Source: Cryptomeria japonica | Lineage: Eukaryota; Streptophyta; Pinopsida; Cupressales; Cupressaceae | Assembly: GCF_030272615.1 (NCBI RefSeq) | Contig: NC_081414.1 | Span: forward strand, 2,915,501-2,979,500 | Direction of reading: 5' to 3' | DNA: 64,000 bases | Part shown: one piece after another, positions 1 through 12,440 of the stretch | Numbering within the stretch: the first letter of the stretch is position 1 | How the letters are laid out: each line of letters starts with the position of its first letter | Made by a program: the position numbers and the translations under genes | The notes under the pieces: model-generated | What the model was told of the DNA's origin: nothing | Database searches by the model: none | Seen by the model: the letters and a program-made list of their open reading frames with translations, nothing else

Positions 1-3000
1 GACAAGAAGGCTCTTGTCTCCCGCTTTGATAATTCCAATGAGTGGATTATTGATAGTGGTTGTTCTCATCATATGACTGGTGACCGAAGCAAGTTTCTAT
101 CTTTGGAAGAATATGATGGTGGTGTGGTTCGCTTTGGTAATGATGCAACATGTATGGTTAGAGGAAGAAGGTCCATCTCTTTGAATGGAAAGAGCAGTGT
201 TGACAATGTGTATTGGGTGGAAGGTCTCAGACACAATTTATTGAGTGTTGCCCAGTTGAATGATAGTGGACTCACTCTAGAATTCAAAAATGGAGTGTGC
301 AAAATCAAAGGAAAGAATGGTGATTTGATGGCCACCGGTATGCAGACCAAAGGTAACTTATTTCAACTAAATGCAAATATAAGTATATGTCTTATGGCTA
401 AGTTTGATGATAGTTGGATATGGCATAGGAGACTTTACCATGTAAACTTTGATAACATTGTGAAGGCCAGTAAGATCAAGGCAATTAGAGGACTGTCGAT
501 GCTGAGCAAACTGGAAAATCCTTTGTGCAGAGAATGTCAACTGGGGAAAATGTCTTCCTCAACCTTCAAAGGTAAATCTTTCATAGCTGACAACTTACTT
601 GATCTTGTGCATACTGATTTGTGTGGTCCTATGAAAACTAGGAGTGTGCAGGGAGATATGTATTTTATGATTCTTACAGATGATTGCTCAAGAATGATGT
701 GGGTCACATTCTTGAAGGACAAGTCTAAAGCCTTTGGCAAGTTCAAATCTTTCAGAGCATTGGTAGAAAAGAAAAGTGGTAGAAGAATCAAATGCCTTAG
801 AACTGATCGAGGAGGGAAATTCACTTCCAGTGAATTCAACAAATATTGTGAAGAGAATGGCATCAAGAGGCAACTGTCTGCCCCCCGGACTCCATAATAG
901 AATGGCTTAGTAGAGAGAACTATGTTGATCTAAGGAAACGTTTCTCACACGTTTTGGAGAGAAGCGGTGAGCACTGCAGTCTACACAATGAACCGGGTAC
1001 TCATCAAAAAGGGAAAGGATAAGACTCCTTATGAGTACTGGACCGGTAAGACACCAGTGGTAAGCTACTTTAGAATGTTTGGTAGAAAATGTTATATCAA
1101 GAGGAGTGAACATCATAGCAAGTTCGATGCAAAATGTGATGAAGGGATATTCCTAGGATATTCCACCAAGAGTAAAGCTCTCAAAAGTTTCAACAATAGG
1201 ACTCAGAGAATTGTTGAGAGAATCAATATTAGGGTTGATGAAAACTCTGGGAAACCTAAGGAAACTGATAGTGAGCAAGTAGGAGATGAACCGATAGTAA
1301 CTTTTTAGGAATTGGTTGCAAATCAGCCCAATACCAGTAATTGTGTTCCTACACAGGTGGATGTTGATGGTGATGAAGATGAGGATGAAGAAGAAAAGCA
1401 AGAAGAATCTGTTAAGAACATACCTAAGTATGTCAAACTCAATCATGATCCAAAGCAGATCATAGGAGACAAAGATGCAGGAATTATTACAAGAAGAAAG
1501 GTCAGAGAAAGCTCATGTATGATCTCTGAATTTGAGCCTAAATCATTCAAAGAGGCACATAAAGATGAAGACTAGATGAAGGCAATGGAGGAGGAACTTG
1601 ACTAGATAGAGAAGAATGGTACATGGTCTTTGGTACCCAGACTGGAGCATAAAATTGTCATTGGAACCAAATGGGTTTTCAGAAACAAGCTAAATGAGGA
1701 TGGCACAGTGGTAAGGAACAAAGCCAGATTAGTGTGTAAAGGATACGCCCAAGAAGAAGGAGAAGACTATGGAGAAATCTTTGCTTCAGTAGCAAGATTG
1801 GAAGGAGTGCGTATGCTTCTTGCATATGCAGCTTTTAAAGGATTCAAGGTATATCAAATGGATGTAAAATCTGTATTCCTAAATGGAATACTTGAAGAGG
1901 AGGTGTACATAGAACAACCAGATGGGTTTGCCCTATCAGAAGACAGTGACATGGTGTGTAGGCTACATAAAGCCTTGTATGGACTAAAGCAAGCACCTAG
2001 AGCATGGTATGAATGCTTGCACTCCTATCTTGTGAAGATTGGATTTGAAAGAATAAGTGAAGATAGCAATATCTATTTGAAATCGGAAGGAGATCAGATT
2101 CTAATCTATGAAGTATTTGTTGATGACATCATCTTTGGAGGAGATGACAAGATGAGTCGTGATTTTGCATATGAGATGAAAAAGGAGTTTGAGATGTCAC
2201 TCATAGGGGAAATTAAGTTCTTCATTGGACTGAAAATTCAGCAAATGAAAGAAGGAATCTTTATTACTTAGTCCAAGTATGTCAAAGAGGTGTTGAAGAC
2301 CCTTGGCATGGAAGACAGTAAACCGGTTGGTACACCAATGGTGACCGGTTGTAAATTATCAAAAGAGGATGACTTGGCATTGGTAAATGAGAAGGATTAC
2401 TGATCAATGATTGGTAAGTTGCATTATGTAGTGCATAGCAAACCAGACATTGCACATGCAGTGGGTATTACCGCTCGGTTTTAGCAAAGCCCAAGAGAAT
2501 CCCACTTGGTAATAGTCAAGTGGATTCTTAGATATCTGAAGGGAACAATTGACTATGGGTTATGGTATCCATACAATAATGATTTCAACCTGAAAGTGTT
2601 CACAGATGCTGATTGGGCTCGTAATGTAGATGACCAAAAGAGCACAGCCGGTGGTGCATTCTTCCTTGGTGGTAGACTGGTCTCATGGATGAGTAAAAAG
2701 CAAAGTTGTATCTCTCAGTCTATAGCAGAAGTGAAGTATGTTGCAGCCTTTATGTACTGCACCCAGACTATTTGGATGAAACATGTAATAAATGGCTTCA
2801 AAGTTCCTGTATCTGAACCGGTAAGCATATTTTGTGACAATACAAGTGCAATTAACATTTCCAAGAATCTGGTTTTGCATGCTAGAACCAAGCACTTTGA
2901 GCTCAAGTATCATTTCTTGAGGGAGAAGGTTCAGAACAAGGAGGTTGTGTTGGAACATGTTTCCAGTAAGGAGCAATTAGCAGACATATTCACCAAGCCT

Positions 3001-3069
3001 CTACCAAAGGCTATATTTACCTATTTGAGAGGTGAATTAGGGGTGCTGCCCCTTCAAGAGGTGAACTGA
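1..3069 (+). pseudogene. Copia A gag-pol polyprotein remnant (PR-IN-RT-RH)
   Basis: Frame 1 encodes a copia pol throughout. The protease motif DSGC is at 52-63 followed by HHMT. The zinc-binding region of integrase spans about 421-545 and ends in CRECQLGK. The integrase core shows HTDLCGP near 610 and RTDRGG near 800. Reverse transcriptase has [10 protein letters not shown] near 1857 and FVDD near 2119. RNase H has DADWA near 2605, and the C-terminus GVLPLQEVN ends at the stop at 3069. No net frameshift is seen, since all pieces share one frame, but stops interrupt it near 895-900 (two in a row), 1306, 1573, 1603, 2269, 2401 and 2482. Integrase between 901 and 966 is shorter than usual after the NG-VER motif, suggesting a small in-frame deletion. 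Not functional. Confidence 0.93.
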
Positions 3070-3205
3070 AAGTATGTGCTCCACATTGGTCAGGTATTGC
3101 AGTGTCCAATATTTTTCAAGATTGATGTGTTGAAGGATGCTACTCCTCAGGGGGAGCAGCATAGTGGAACAGGAAAACTTGTGCCTCCACTTTGGCATTG
3201 TTGTC

Positions 3206-3219
3206 AAAGGGGGAGAAGA
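3206..3219 (+). other. Internal polypurine tract-like site of copia A
   Basis: AAAGGGGGAGAAGA lies about 140 bp after the pol stop. It closely matches the true PPT (AAAGGGGGAGAT at 19413-19424) next to A's 3' LTR. Once B is removed the two tracts are about 90 bp apart. It may be a second PPT or a duplicated 3' spacer; function is not shown. Confidence 0.5.
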
Positions 3220-3274
3220 TGTGAAGCAGAAAAGACATCTGAAGCAGAAGATGTGATGCTAGGTAATATCTTTG

Positions 3275-4051
3275 TGTAGACACCCAAAATTATCCAATCT
3301 AATTAAATAAATATCATTATTTATTTAATTATTCTAAGCTTAATTCTTCTATTAATTAAAAAAATCTTTTTTTATTTAATTAATTCATTTATCCTCTTCT
3401 AGCCTTATTTCTCATTTAAATAAATACATTTATTTATTTAAATTATCCTTTTCCTAAATTAAATAAATATCTTATTTATTTAATTATCCCACTTCTTCTA
3501 TTAATTAAATAAATCTTTATTTATTTAATTAATTCATTAACCTTTTCTACCCATGACACATGTCATTCATCTCTTAATTCATACACTACCTACCCCTTTC
3601 ATTATTTTATTATTTCCTTTACCTACCCTCTAATCATAGCCAACCTCCTTTTACACCTCTCAATCTTATCCCTCCATTTCATATAGTGTCTTCTATATAA
3701 GGAAATGCTTCCTTCATTATCAAACCCTAACTAACTAACTACTTGATCAATTGACTACTTGGCATATGCGATCCTACTTGCAACCACATTCCATTCTTTG
3801 TTGAGCTCTTGTGCACATAAAATCTAAGAGCAAATATATCAAGCAAGATCAATGGAGATAGGAAGAATGGAGATCCAAACCCTATTGGACATGTGATGGT
3901 ATAATCTTTGTGATTTCATTTGATTTGCATTGTCTTAGGTAATCTTCATATGTTATGGTGGATCTTTGTTGTTGTTAGGCTAGGGTTTTGTGGTTGAATT
4001 CATTTAGCCTTTCAATATCATTATTATAGTTATCCATTTTCACCGTAAACA
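3275..4051 (+). repeat. 5' LTR of gypsy B
   Basis: 777 bp, TGTAGACACCC to ACCGTAAACA, directly repeated at 18613-19389. The first 270 bp are extremely AT-rich, with ATTTATTTAATTA-type palindromic words. A TATA box follows at about position 420 of the LTR, and the remainder would be R-U5. The left edge abuts target duplication CTTTG. Confidence 0.95.
3693..3700 (+). promoter_or_regulatory. TATA box in B 5' LTR
   Basis: CTATATAAGG lies in mid-LTR and is conserved in the 3' LTR copy near 19031. Its position between the AT-rich U3 and the more mixed R-U5 fits the Pol II promoter of an LTR element. No transcript evidence is available. Confidence 0.6.
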
Positions 4052-4054
4052 TTT

Positions 4055-4072
4055 TGGCACGCCCGGTGGGAC
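4055..4072 (+). other. Primer binding site of gypsy B
   Basis: TGGCACGCCCGGTGGGAC begins 3 bp after the 5' LTR, where minus-strand synthesis is primed, and starts with TGG, complementary to a tRNA CCA end. I do not assign the tRNA. Confidence 0.7.
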
Positions 4073-4195
4073 TCTTGTCCCTTTCGCATTTAACATCCTT
4101 GTTGCAAATTTTGTGTTTTGAAGTGGCAGATCTGGCATTTTCCACAGTATTTTGATATTTTCGCGTTTGCGTATTTTCGGGTCGCGTTTTTGATT

Positions 4196-4415
4196 TTCTT
4201 TCGCGTCTGTGACATCTGGAATCGCATCTATGTCCTCGACAGTATTTTATTTTGCAGATTCTGGAAACCTCGTCTGTGTTGCTCAGTCGCGTCTGCGGTG
4301 TTTTTAGACGCGTCTGTGTCCAGAAGTCGCATCCGGGTTCTTGAGTCGCGTATGTGTCTCATAGAAGCGCGTCTGTGTCAGGGAGTCGCATCTGTGTAGA
4401 AGGTGACCGCGTCTA
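4196..4415 (+). repeat. Leader array 1 of B: CGCGTCTGTGT words
   Basis: About ten degenerate copies of TCGCGTCTGTGTC spaced roughly 15-30 bp, for example near 4200, 4288, 4308, 4366, 4385 and 4406, in otherwise AT-rich leader. CpG-rich words stand out in this base composition. The same word recurs at 5634-5843 and, inverted, inside the antisense intron at 17810-18100. Confidence 0.8.
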
Positions 4416-5633
4416 TGTGCATTGATTTCATTTTTGGAGTTTATTGATTCAGTTTTTGGTCATTCAATATTTCAGATCCAGTTTATTTTGAGCTAACATT
4501 TTCAGATCTAGCTAATGAAATTAGTGCAGCTTGTCTTGAAAGCAAAATCATTTGGTTGAAGGCTCCTATTTTCACAAAGTCTTTTGGATTTAAAATTTAC
4601 CTAACTTGTGTGCTTGCAAGAAGGGGTGATTATTTGAAACAATCCAAACTACTAACAACTCTTTGTTGTAGGTCCTTGGCAAGGGTTTTTTGGATTTTTA
4701 TTGTGTGCTTTGTTTTCAATAGACTAGCAAACACTTCAATTGGTGCACTAAAATTGAACCATTGTCTTTTGTGTCTTGAGCAATAGGCTCTTTTTGTTTA
4801 ATCTTTAGAGGGCCTATCTTCTCGTGTGGTCATTAGGACTACTAGTGAGAAGAGAACGACCCAAGTGGTAGCGAGGAAAACCCACCTCTTCCGAACCACT
4901 ATAAATAACTGTATTCATGGTGAAAACTATGAATAATGTGTGTTGATTAGTTCATATGGACACTATGTCTCCCCATAAACCCGTTTGATCAAATTTATTT
5001 GATCATTTGTAGGGCGTAACCCCTACCGACTGGGAGCCTTCTATATTTACAGAGCTGAAAGTGACGCATGTATGGCCACATGAGCGGATGCCCTTACTAG
5101 CACCTTTTTGTTTTAGAGGCCCAAATCCTTCTAGTTGTTGGGGCAGGAGGTTGGACCTTTGGTAGCGGCCCACACACATACGGTTCTTAGTAGAGATACG
5201 AAGTTCACCACGGGGAGTTTTCATGGGGACTGATGCTTGGCTGACCCGAGAAGTGAGTGCTGAGGGTGGAGCCAGTGAGGTCAAGCATCTAAGTATCCGC
5301 TCTGAATAGCATAGCCTCGCGGGTAAAACTCCATGTGGGATCAACAACTATTGTCTTGGCTAGCCATAAGAATTGTTCTTGACTTATTTTAAACATTCAA
5401 ACATTCAAGACCAAATAGAAAAACATTGTGTCTTTTGTGTCTTCAAGTGTATGCAAAAACAATTTATACATCAAACAACACACTTTTTTTGGAGTCATTT
5501 TGAGTCTAGACATTTGCAAACATTGAGTCTTCATCAACATTGTGTCCTCTTGTCACGAAAAACAGTCAAACAGTCAGATTTGGTCACAACAAAACAACTT
5601 CACAGATTGGAAAAAATTGCACAAATTTTGTAG
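4416..5633 (+). other. B untranslated leader with GC-richer block
   Basis: No convincing coding region. From about 4800 to 5350 the sequence is more GC-balanced than its surroundings. It includes a stretch around 4990-5345 that reads like a structured leader (GGGCGTAACCCC near 5013, CATGTGGGATCAAC near 5331). Short ORFs here have no recognisable domain. It lies between the two CGCGTCTGTGT arrays and upstream of gag, so it is probably the packaging or translational leader of the genomic RNA; that role is inference. Confidence 0.45.
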
Positions 5634-5843
5634 AAACACGTCTGTGTTGAACATAATAGCGTGTGTTGTATAACCACATTTGTGAAGGGCAGAAACGCGT
5701 CTGTGTTTCCAAAATCAATAGTGCATTTTACAAAAATCTCAGAAACGCGTCTGTGTTAAATAGAACCACGTCTGTGTTAAACAGAACCACGTCTATGTCA
5801 GGAAATCGCGTCTGTGCAGTATACAGGCGCGTCTGTGTTTAGA
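5634..5843 (+). repeat. Leader array 2 of B: CGCGTCTGTGT words
   Basis: About seven to eight copies of AACGCGTCTGTGTT or variants (near 5636, 5694, 5743, 5766, 5787, 5806, 5827). Variants include CACGTCTGTG and CACGTCTATG, which look like CpG-decayed forms. It ends about 490 bp before the gag start. Confidence 0.8.
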
Positions 5844-6329
5844 ATTGAAAAACTTGTACAGTCCAACAAACAAATACAGTCAGTTTCGGAATTCTTGAGC
5901 TTCCTAGGTTATTTCTCTAGGGTTTCATTTAGCATTCAACCTGTCTTTGGGCCTCACAAAGTCCATCATTGCTTTACTCTTTACATTACATTCACATTTG
6001 TCTAAACTTGAGTCTAAAGGTCACTTGCTTGTCCTCATCATACTTTGTCAACACACTACATACAACAACATTTTGCTAAGTGGTCCCTCATCAAGGTCTA
6101 TCACCTTTGGGTCTCATTTGGTCTTACTTAGAGTCAAGGTCAACTTACCTCATCAAGAGAAACTATCCTCTCTTTGGAAGTCACACCTACTCTACTACAT
6201 ACATAATTGGTCTTACACTTTGGACATTGCAAGCAAACCTCATATTCATTTACATTCCATCCAACTCTTGGTCTTCCATACTTTTTCCATTTTCATCTAG
6301 TCTCACACATCTTGGTCAATACCTAGTTC

Positions 6330-8640
6330 ATGGTTGAAACCCGTCTTCAAAAATCTAGGAGAGAAACTAAAGAGGCTCAAGAGTCCGCAAACATGAGTGT
6401 CTATGAGTATGACAATTATGTCTTTTTCAATATTGATCATAACACATTACCTGACATGGATGCCTATAGAAACATTCCAAATGTTGAGCACATGGACACT
6501 ACAAACAACAATGATACACACAATGATGATATGGAAGAATCCATTATGGACAACTTTTCAGTACATTCAGCAGATATGGAAGAATCCATTATGGACCCCC
6601 GCTTCAATCGATTGATTGAGGAAATAATGAGGAGGGATAGACATTACTTCTTACAAATGATGGCACAAAGTGGAGCCAAGATCCCTCATGATTTCGACAT
6701 GTCTCAAATAATGGAACATAGACCTTTGCAAAACCTCACTCCAACATGGATCAAAGAAGGCCTAATAGTGGAGGCAATAGAGGACCACATATGGTGCCTG
6801 AATCACCATCATCTTTGTTTCAAAAACCAGAGGTCCCACATACACATGGTCAAGCATATGATACTCACCTTCGCAGACCATTATGGAAGTCCTATGCAGA
6901 AAGATATGCTCAATCACATACCAATGCTAAGGATCAACCACCAAAGAAATTGGATATTCAAAGGCATGCTCAAAATTTGGACACAAGGAAACCCCATGTC
7001 AAATTTGGGGGCAACACATTAGAACATGACATGCCTGTAGAGTATGGTATACATGGACAAAATAGATATGGCATTCCTCAACATGAATCTATACCAAGTG
7101 GTCCATATATGCAGCATCACTATAGACCTCCTCCATATGAACATGTGTATGATCAATATCATCCATATATGCAACATGCTCCTCCTCCAATTGGTGCCTC
7201 AAGCATAAGGTATGGTCCAAGAAGTCGATCTCCACCTAAGAGCAATTTGGAGCAACAAATCAGGGACTTACAAAAGAAAATGGAGGACATAAATACACCG
7301 AAGCCAACATACACAATGAGAGACATATGTCCCTATCCATTTGACAAGAGCATTCCAATGCCTCCTTTTTTGACACACTTTGTAACGCCTAAATTTGATA
7401 AGTATAGAGGAAAAGGGGATCCTAAGGCACACATAAGACAATTTTTTACAACCTGCATTGAGGTAGCAGCAGAAGAGACATATTTGATGAGATTATTCCC
7501 ACAAAGCTTAGGTGATCAAGCTATGGAATGGTTCTCTCAACTTCCACCTGGAATTAAGTCATGGGGTGACTTAGCAGAGGCATTTATCCAGCATTTCTCC
7601 TACAACATAGAGACAGACATATCAGTCACTACTTTGTGCAACACCAAGCAAAAAGAGGGAGAGTCTTTTTCATCATTTTTACAAAGATGGAGGAATCTAG
7701 CTAGCAGATGCTCTTGTGAAATTCCACAAAAACAAATGGTAGAAATGTTCACCCAGAATGTTAAAAAGACATTGGCTATGATCTAAGGAAAGCTTATTTG
7801 TCCACCTTCAAGGACGTCATTGAAAAAGGCTTAGCAACAGAGAAGGTCCTAATTGAACAAGGAGTCATTAAAATATTCAAAGAAAACAAAGATGACTTTA
7901 AAGGAAAAGACAAGCCAAGATTTTGGAATAAAAACAAGAACACAGTCAATGATGGTGTTGTTGATGCCAACACAGTGCGACCCAAATTCATCTTTTCGGG
8001 ATCAAGTTCTACAAACAATCAAGTGAATACTCAAACAACTTCCAGATCATGAAGGAAGTACACCCCATTGGGAGAACCACTTGAGTCAGTTTTCAAAAAG
8101 CTAGTGGCAAACAAGGTAATCACTATTCCAGATTTTCCTCCATATGAGCCAAAGGTCAAACCGAATTGGTGGAATGATGATGAATATTGTGAATTTCATA
8201 AGAGCAAGGGTCATAAGACAGGAAATTGCCATCGATTGAAGAACATCATACAAGATCTCATTGATAGAGGTGACATTGAGATTGAAGGACATTCCTCCAA
8301 TCAAGAACATGAGATGTTTAAGGAACCATTCCCAAAGCATGACAAGGGAAAAGCTAAAGCCACAGATGACCAAACCAACTATACCAGAGCAACCTATAAC
8401 TATGATTCAACTATCAATCACATTTCGATGGACAATTATGTCTCTACCATTATCATCAAGGACAAAAACCCTGAGAATTCTACTTGGAGACCCAAGATTG
8501 TCCTAAAAGGTGTTGGATCTTCTTCCGAACCAACCTCTGAATGTAATGCTACAACTCGCCGAGGTAAATTCACTTTACAAGGTGCTCCAGCCAAAAACAC
8601 CGCATCTTCATCAACCAAGCCTGAGTACGACCTTGTAGAG
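6330..8640 (+). pseudogene. Gypsy B gag remnant
   Basis: The ATG at 6330 opens a frame starting MVETRLQKSRRETKE. An acidic N-terminal part contains a tandem DMEESIMD duplication near 6528 and 6573. The frame shifts around 6750 into the frame holding the capsid-like core, about 7300-7786 (PFLTHFVTPKFDKYRG, then WFSQLPPGIKSW, then FLQRWRNLASRC). A second shift near an A-run at about 7762 leads to the frame used by the rest of the polyprotein. A single Tat-style zinc knuckle, CEFHKSKGHKTGNC, is near 8191. An in-frame TGA at 8050 fits a CGA-to-TGA change. Gag would form the virus-like particle; this copy cannot be translated intact. Confidence 0.85.
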
Positions 8641-9999
8641 TAGTTAGGGAAGACACCCGCACTCATCTCCATCCTCGAGCTCTTACGTATATCCCCTGCA
8701 CATAAAGCCATTCTTGACAAAATCTTGAGAGACACCGCTATCCCTACTGATCTGAACGTGGACCAATTTCAAGCCATGGTGGGATATCTTTCCATTCCAC
8801 ACTCCCTTACATTCACATAAGTTGATGACGCCTCCGTGAGCCAACCACATAATGCACCACTACACATTGAAGCCTTCATACACAAACATCGAATAAAACG
8901 AGTCTTGATAGATGGAGGAGCCGGTCTAAACATTTGTACATTGAGCACAATTAAACAATTGGGATATTCTGATAAAGATGTGAATTCTACAAACAAAATC
9001 ACCATCAAGGCATATGATGATGAAGAGCGTTCATCCAAAGGCATAGTCACCTTGCCTCTCAGAGTTGGGCCGGTTACGAAGGATGTGGTTTGTCAAGTCC
9101 TAGACCTAGATCTCACATACAACATATTGCTAGGATGTCCTTGGATTCATGAAATGAGGGCAGTCCCGTCTACATATCACTAATGCATTAAGTTTCCTCA
9201 CGATGGAGTTGAGATAACAGTTAATGGTGATCCTAATCTATTCATATATTGCAATAACCTAAGATCAAAAACTGAGACCATCATTCCCAGTAATCGCGAA
9301 GCTGTTCCTTCTTTGGCATACATTGATCTTGAGTCATTAAAACCTTCAACATCAAAACAAGGTGAGCTTAAAGGCAAATTTCAAGACAAGGGCATGGGGG
9401 AATACACTTTAAATCAGACCATGTACTTACAACAAGTCATGAGTTCACCAAAAGAATATGGAAGACCACATCCTAACAAGCAAGTATCCATCATTGTACT
9501 TAAATGGGACCCTACTACCTTTCAAAGATGGGGTGAACTGGAAGAGGAAGACTTATACAAAATGCTTTACAAAGACATTGAAGATGATACACAAGATCAC
9601 ATCAGTCTACCATGTGAAAAATATGGCAAAGGCTTCAAGATCCTACAAAAATTTAGGTATGATGGAAAAAGCCCTCTTGGGTTACGAAAGGAAGGCATCA
9701 TTGAACCTTTACAACCTGAACTGACATTCAAAAAGGAATGCTCGAAGGGACTTAGTTTCCCGACTTCCAAGGTCCACACTCAAAGTACAGAAGAAGCCTT
9801 ACAAATCAAAGCTGCCAAAATTCAACAAGAGGATCTTTATTCCACAGACTCCAACGAATGGGAATGGGGTTCAGAAAAATCCTCCAGTGACTACGAGCTC
9901 ACTGAGACATTCAGAGAGCCAGATGAACCCATAGAAGAAGAGGAATTTTATAAAAGATTCAAAGTTGGTCAAGAAACAACCCATGAGGATTCCACATAG
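8641..9999 (+). pseudogene. Gypsy B protease and G-patch-like linker remnant
   Basis: After the linker EYDLVE-stop-LGKTPA, the aspartic protease follows with catalytic motif LIDGGAGLN (Asp codon at 8911) and the flap-distal ILLGCPWI near 9124. Stops at 8641, 8818, 9181 and 9997 sit in one unbroken frame and fit CAG or CAA changed to TAG or TAA. At about 9619-9720 the translation YGKGFKILQKF, then SPLGLRKEGIIEPLQP, matches the glycine pattern of a G-patch: G-x-x-IL-x-K, then GLG-like, then GI-x-P. A Glu-rich tail precedes RT. The G-patch assignment rests on pattern recognition. Confidence 0.75.
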
Positions 10000-10002
10000 T
10001 CC

Positions 10003-12440
10003 TTGTCTCAAGGTTCTAGGTTGAAATCACATAGGATGAGAACACCTCTCCCAAAATGCGCTACTAGTGATGATAATTTGGATTTGTTCACGATCGAGAC
10101 TGATGAGGAGAGTGCCATCGATGACCTCGATAATTACCTTGACATACCCAAATATAACTGCATCTTCACTCTTAGCCCCGCTAACTTCGAAGACATTAAA
10201 GGCCTTCCCCTTGTTCACCACCAACTCATTGATTGGGATCATGAAGGACCTGCACAGTTTGACACATTCCAAAATGATGAAGTTTTTATTGACTATCTTG
10301 GCATACGAGACGATCTTCCCCCTAGGGACCATAAAGTGGGATACACTATAGAACTAAATAACATGGCATATTTTGGTGAGGGCGTCGAACCTTCCAGTCG
10401 CAAAAATGTGAAAATAAGAAAAAACCAAGGGTCTTATGGCGAAAACCACACTGTGGCACTGTCTGACCCCAAAAAAGTAAAAAGAAAGGACATATCTAAG
10501 GGCGAAAACCTCTCTGAGGCACCTGCAGATGGAAGGCTCGACATCCTCCTAGCATCATATGAGGAAAAGTCATCCATGTTGGTAGAGGAGACTATCAAAA
10601 CAAACATTGGTACAAAAGAAGTTCCACACAACATATTCCTGGCTCAATCTTTGACGGAGTCAAAAAGGTCAAAATTCATAAGTTTCTTCAAAGAACGACA
10701 AATCAACTTTGCATGGTCATACGCTGATATGCCTGGATTAGATCCGGATTTGGTAATGCATCATTTGACAGTTAAACTGGGGGCAAAACCAATGAAACAG
10801 AAATTAAGAAAGATGCATCCACAAGTCGCATTATTGGTCAAAGCAGAGCTTGAGAATTTATTGGACGTCGGATTCATACGCCCAATTGATTATCCTGAAT
10901 GGATCTCCAACTTAGTGCCTGTCAGTAAACCAAATCGCAGCATCAGAATATGTACAAATTTCAGAGACATCAACAAAGCTTGTCCTAAGGATGACTTCCC
11001 ATTACCAAATATTGACTTGATTGTCGATCTCATAGCAAGTCATGAAATGTTATCGTTGATGGATGGATTCTTTGGTTATAATCAAATAAAGATCGTGTCT
11101 GAGGATCAACACAAAACATCATTCACTTGTCCTTAGGGAACCTTCTGCTGGAATGTCATGCCCTTCGGGCTAAAAAATGCAGGCGCTACATATCAAAGAG
11201 CCATGACTACTATCTTTCACGATCTCATGTACATAACTGTGGAAGATTATGTTGCCGACCTCTTTGGAAAATCAATAGACAGAAATACACATTTGGACAT
11301 ACTTTCAGTCATCTTTGATCGGTTGGAAAAATACAAAGTAAGATTAAACCCCAAGAAATGTGTCTTTGGAGTAACCTTCGGGAAGCTCCTAGGATTCATT
11401 GTATCAAAAAGAGGAATCGAAGTTGATCCAGCAAAATTCAAGGCCATCCTAGAGATGCAACCACCAAGAAATATCAGTCAACTTCGGTCTTTACAAGGGA
11501 GACTCCAGTCCATACGAAGATTCATAGCGCAACTTGCAGATAAGTGTAGTCCTTTTCAGCACTTACTAGATAAAAACATCAAATTCAAATGGGATGATAA
11601 CTGTCAATAGGCTTTCCAGACGCTCAAAGATTATCTTCTGAATCCGCCAGTTTTTATGCCACCAGTTCCAGATCAGCCTCTGTTACTATACAAATTGCTG
11701 AGGGCAAGGAAAAAGCAGTATACTACATTAGTCACACATTGGTGGGATATGAGCTAAACTACACACCAATTAAGCGTGCATGTCTCACTGTGGTCTTTGT
11801 TTTGCAAAAATTACGACATTACATACTCACTCATAAGACTAAGTTGGTTGCAAGAATTGATCCATTGAAATACCTTCTCAATAAAGCAACACTTACTGGG
11901 CGACTAGCCAAATGGGTAATGATCCTGAGTGAATTCGACATCAAGTATGTGGACAGAAAAGCAATAAAAGGACAAGCCATCGCCAATCAATTAGCGGATG
12001 CCCCCATGATAGATGATGTTCCTCTAAGTTCAGAATTTCCAGATGAATCCATTTTAACAATGTCACATGCAAAGCCATGGCAACTGTACTTTGACGGCTC
12101 ATACACACAGCATGGGGTAGGAGCTGGCATCCTCTTTATAACTCCTCAAGGGGATTCTATACCAAAATCATACCGCTTATCATTTCCTTGCACTAACAAT
12201 ATAGCGGAATATGAGGCATTAACAACTGGATTACGGATTGCAGTTCAGTGGAAGATCCAAGAACTTCATGTTTTTGGGGACTCTCAACTTGTAATCCGTC
12301 AAGCAACTAATGATTACCAAACAAAAGATGAAAAATTAATGCCTTACAAACAAATGGTGGATGACCTGAAACAACACTTCACAAAGATAGACTTTGAATC
12401 GAGCCGCAGATGCCATGGCTACAATTGCTTCACTGATTGA
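10003..12440 (+). pseudogene. Gypsy B reverse transcriptase and dual RNase H remnant
   Basis: RT begins with the FAWSYADMPGLDPD linker near 10705 and continues through GFIRPIDYPEWISN, FRDINKACPKDDFPLPNID and MPFGLKNAGATYQRAM. The catalytic box reads YVADLFGKS at 11248-11274 where YVDD is expected, so the first catalytic Asp is Ala. Stops at 11134 (TGG to TAG) and 11608 (CAG to TAG) stay in frame. Between 11640 and 11740 a deletion plus frame change removes part of the first RNase H. Further on LRHYILTHKT and GRLAKWVMILSEFDIKYVD are intact. The second, archaeal-type RNase H runs 12070-12420 (YFDGSYTQHGVGAG, NNIAEYEAL, GDSQLVIRQ). Another frameshift follows near 12400. Confidence 0.9.

Larger units (their letters stand above)
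1..3274 (+). mobile_element. Copia element A, left part (5' LTR outside window)
   Basis: This is the left segment of a plus-strand Ty1/copia element whose 5' LTR, PBS and gag lie before the window. It begins inside the protease and runs through integrase, reverse transcriptase and RNase H to the end of pol, then about 200 bp of 3' spacer. It stops abruptly at 3274, where gypsy B begins. The pentamer CTTTG at 3270-3274 recurs at 19390-19394 just after B, and the sequence then continues from 19395 into a polypurine tract and copia 3' LTR. A is therefore one element split by B. The order PR-IN-RT-RH is seen directly and is diagnostic of copia. Confidence 0.93.

Noticed and set aside
4118..4399. 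93-codon plus-strand ORF over leader array 1
   Set aside because: It is open only because the repeat word lacks stops in this frame; no domain, and it begins in the untranslated leader.
5003..5347. GC-balanced block as rRNA or organelle DNA
   Set aside because: No conserved rRNA segments recognised; position between B's PBS and gag fits retroelement leader.
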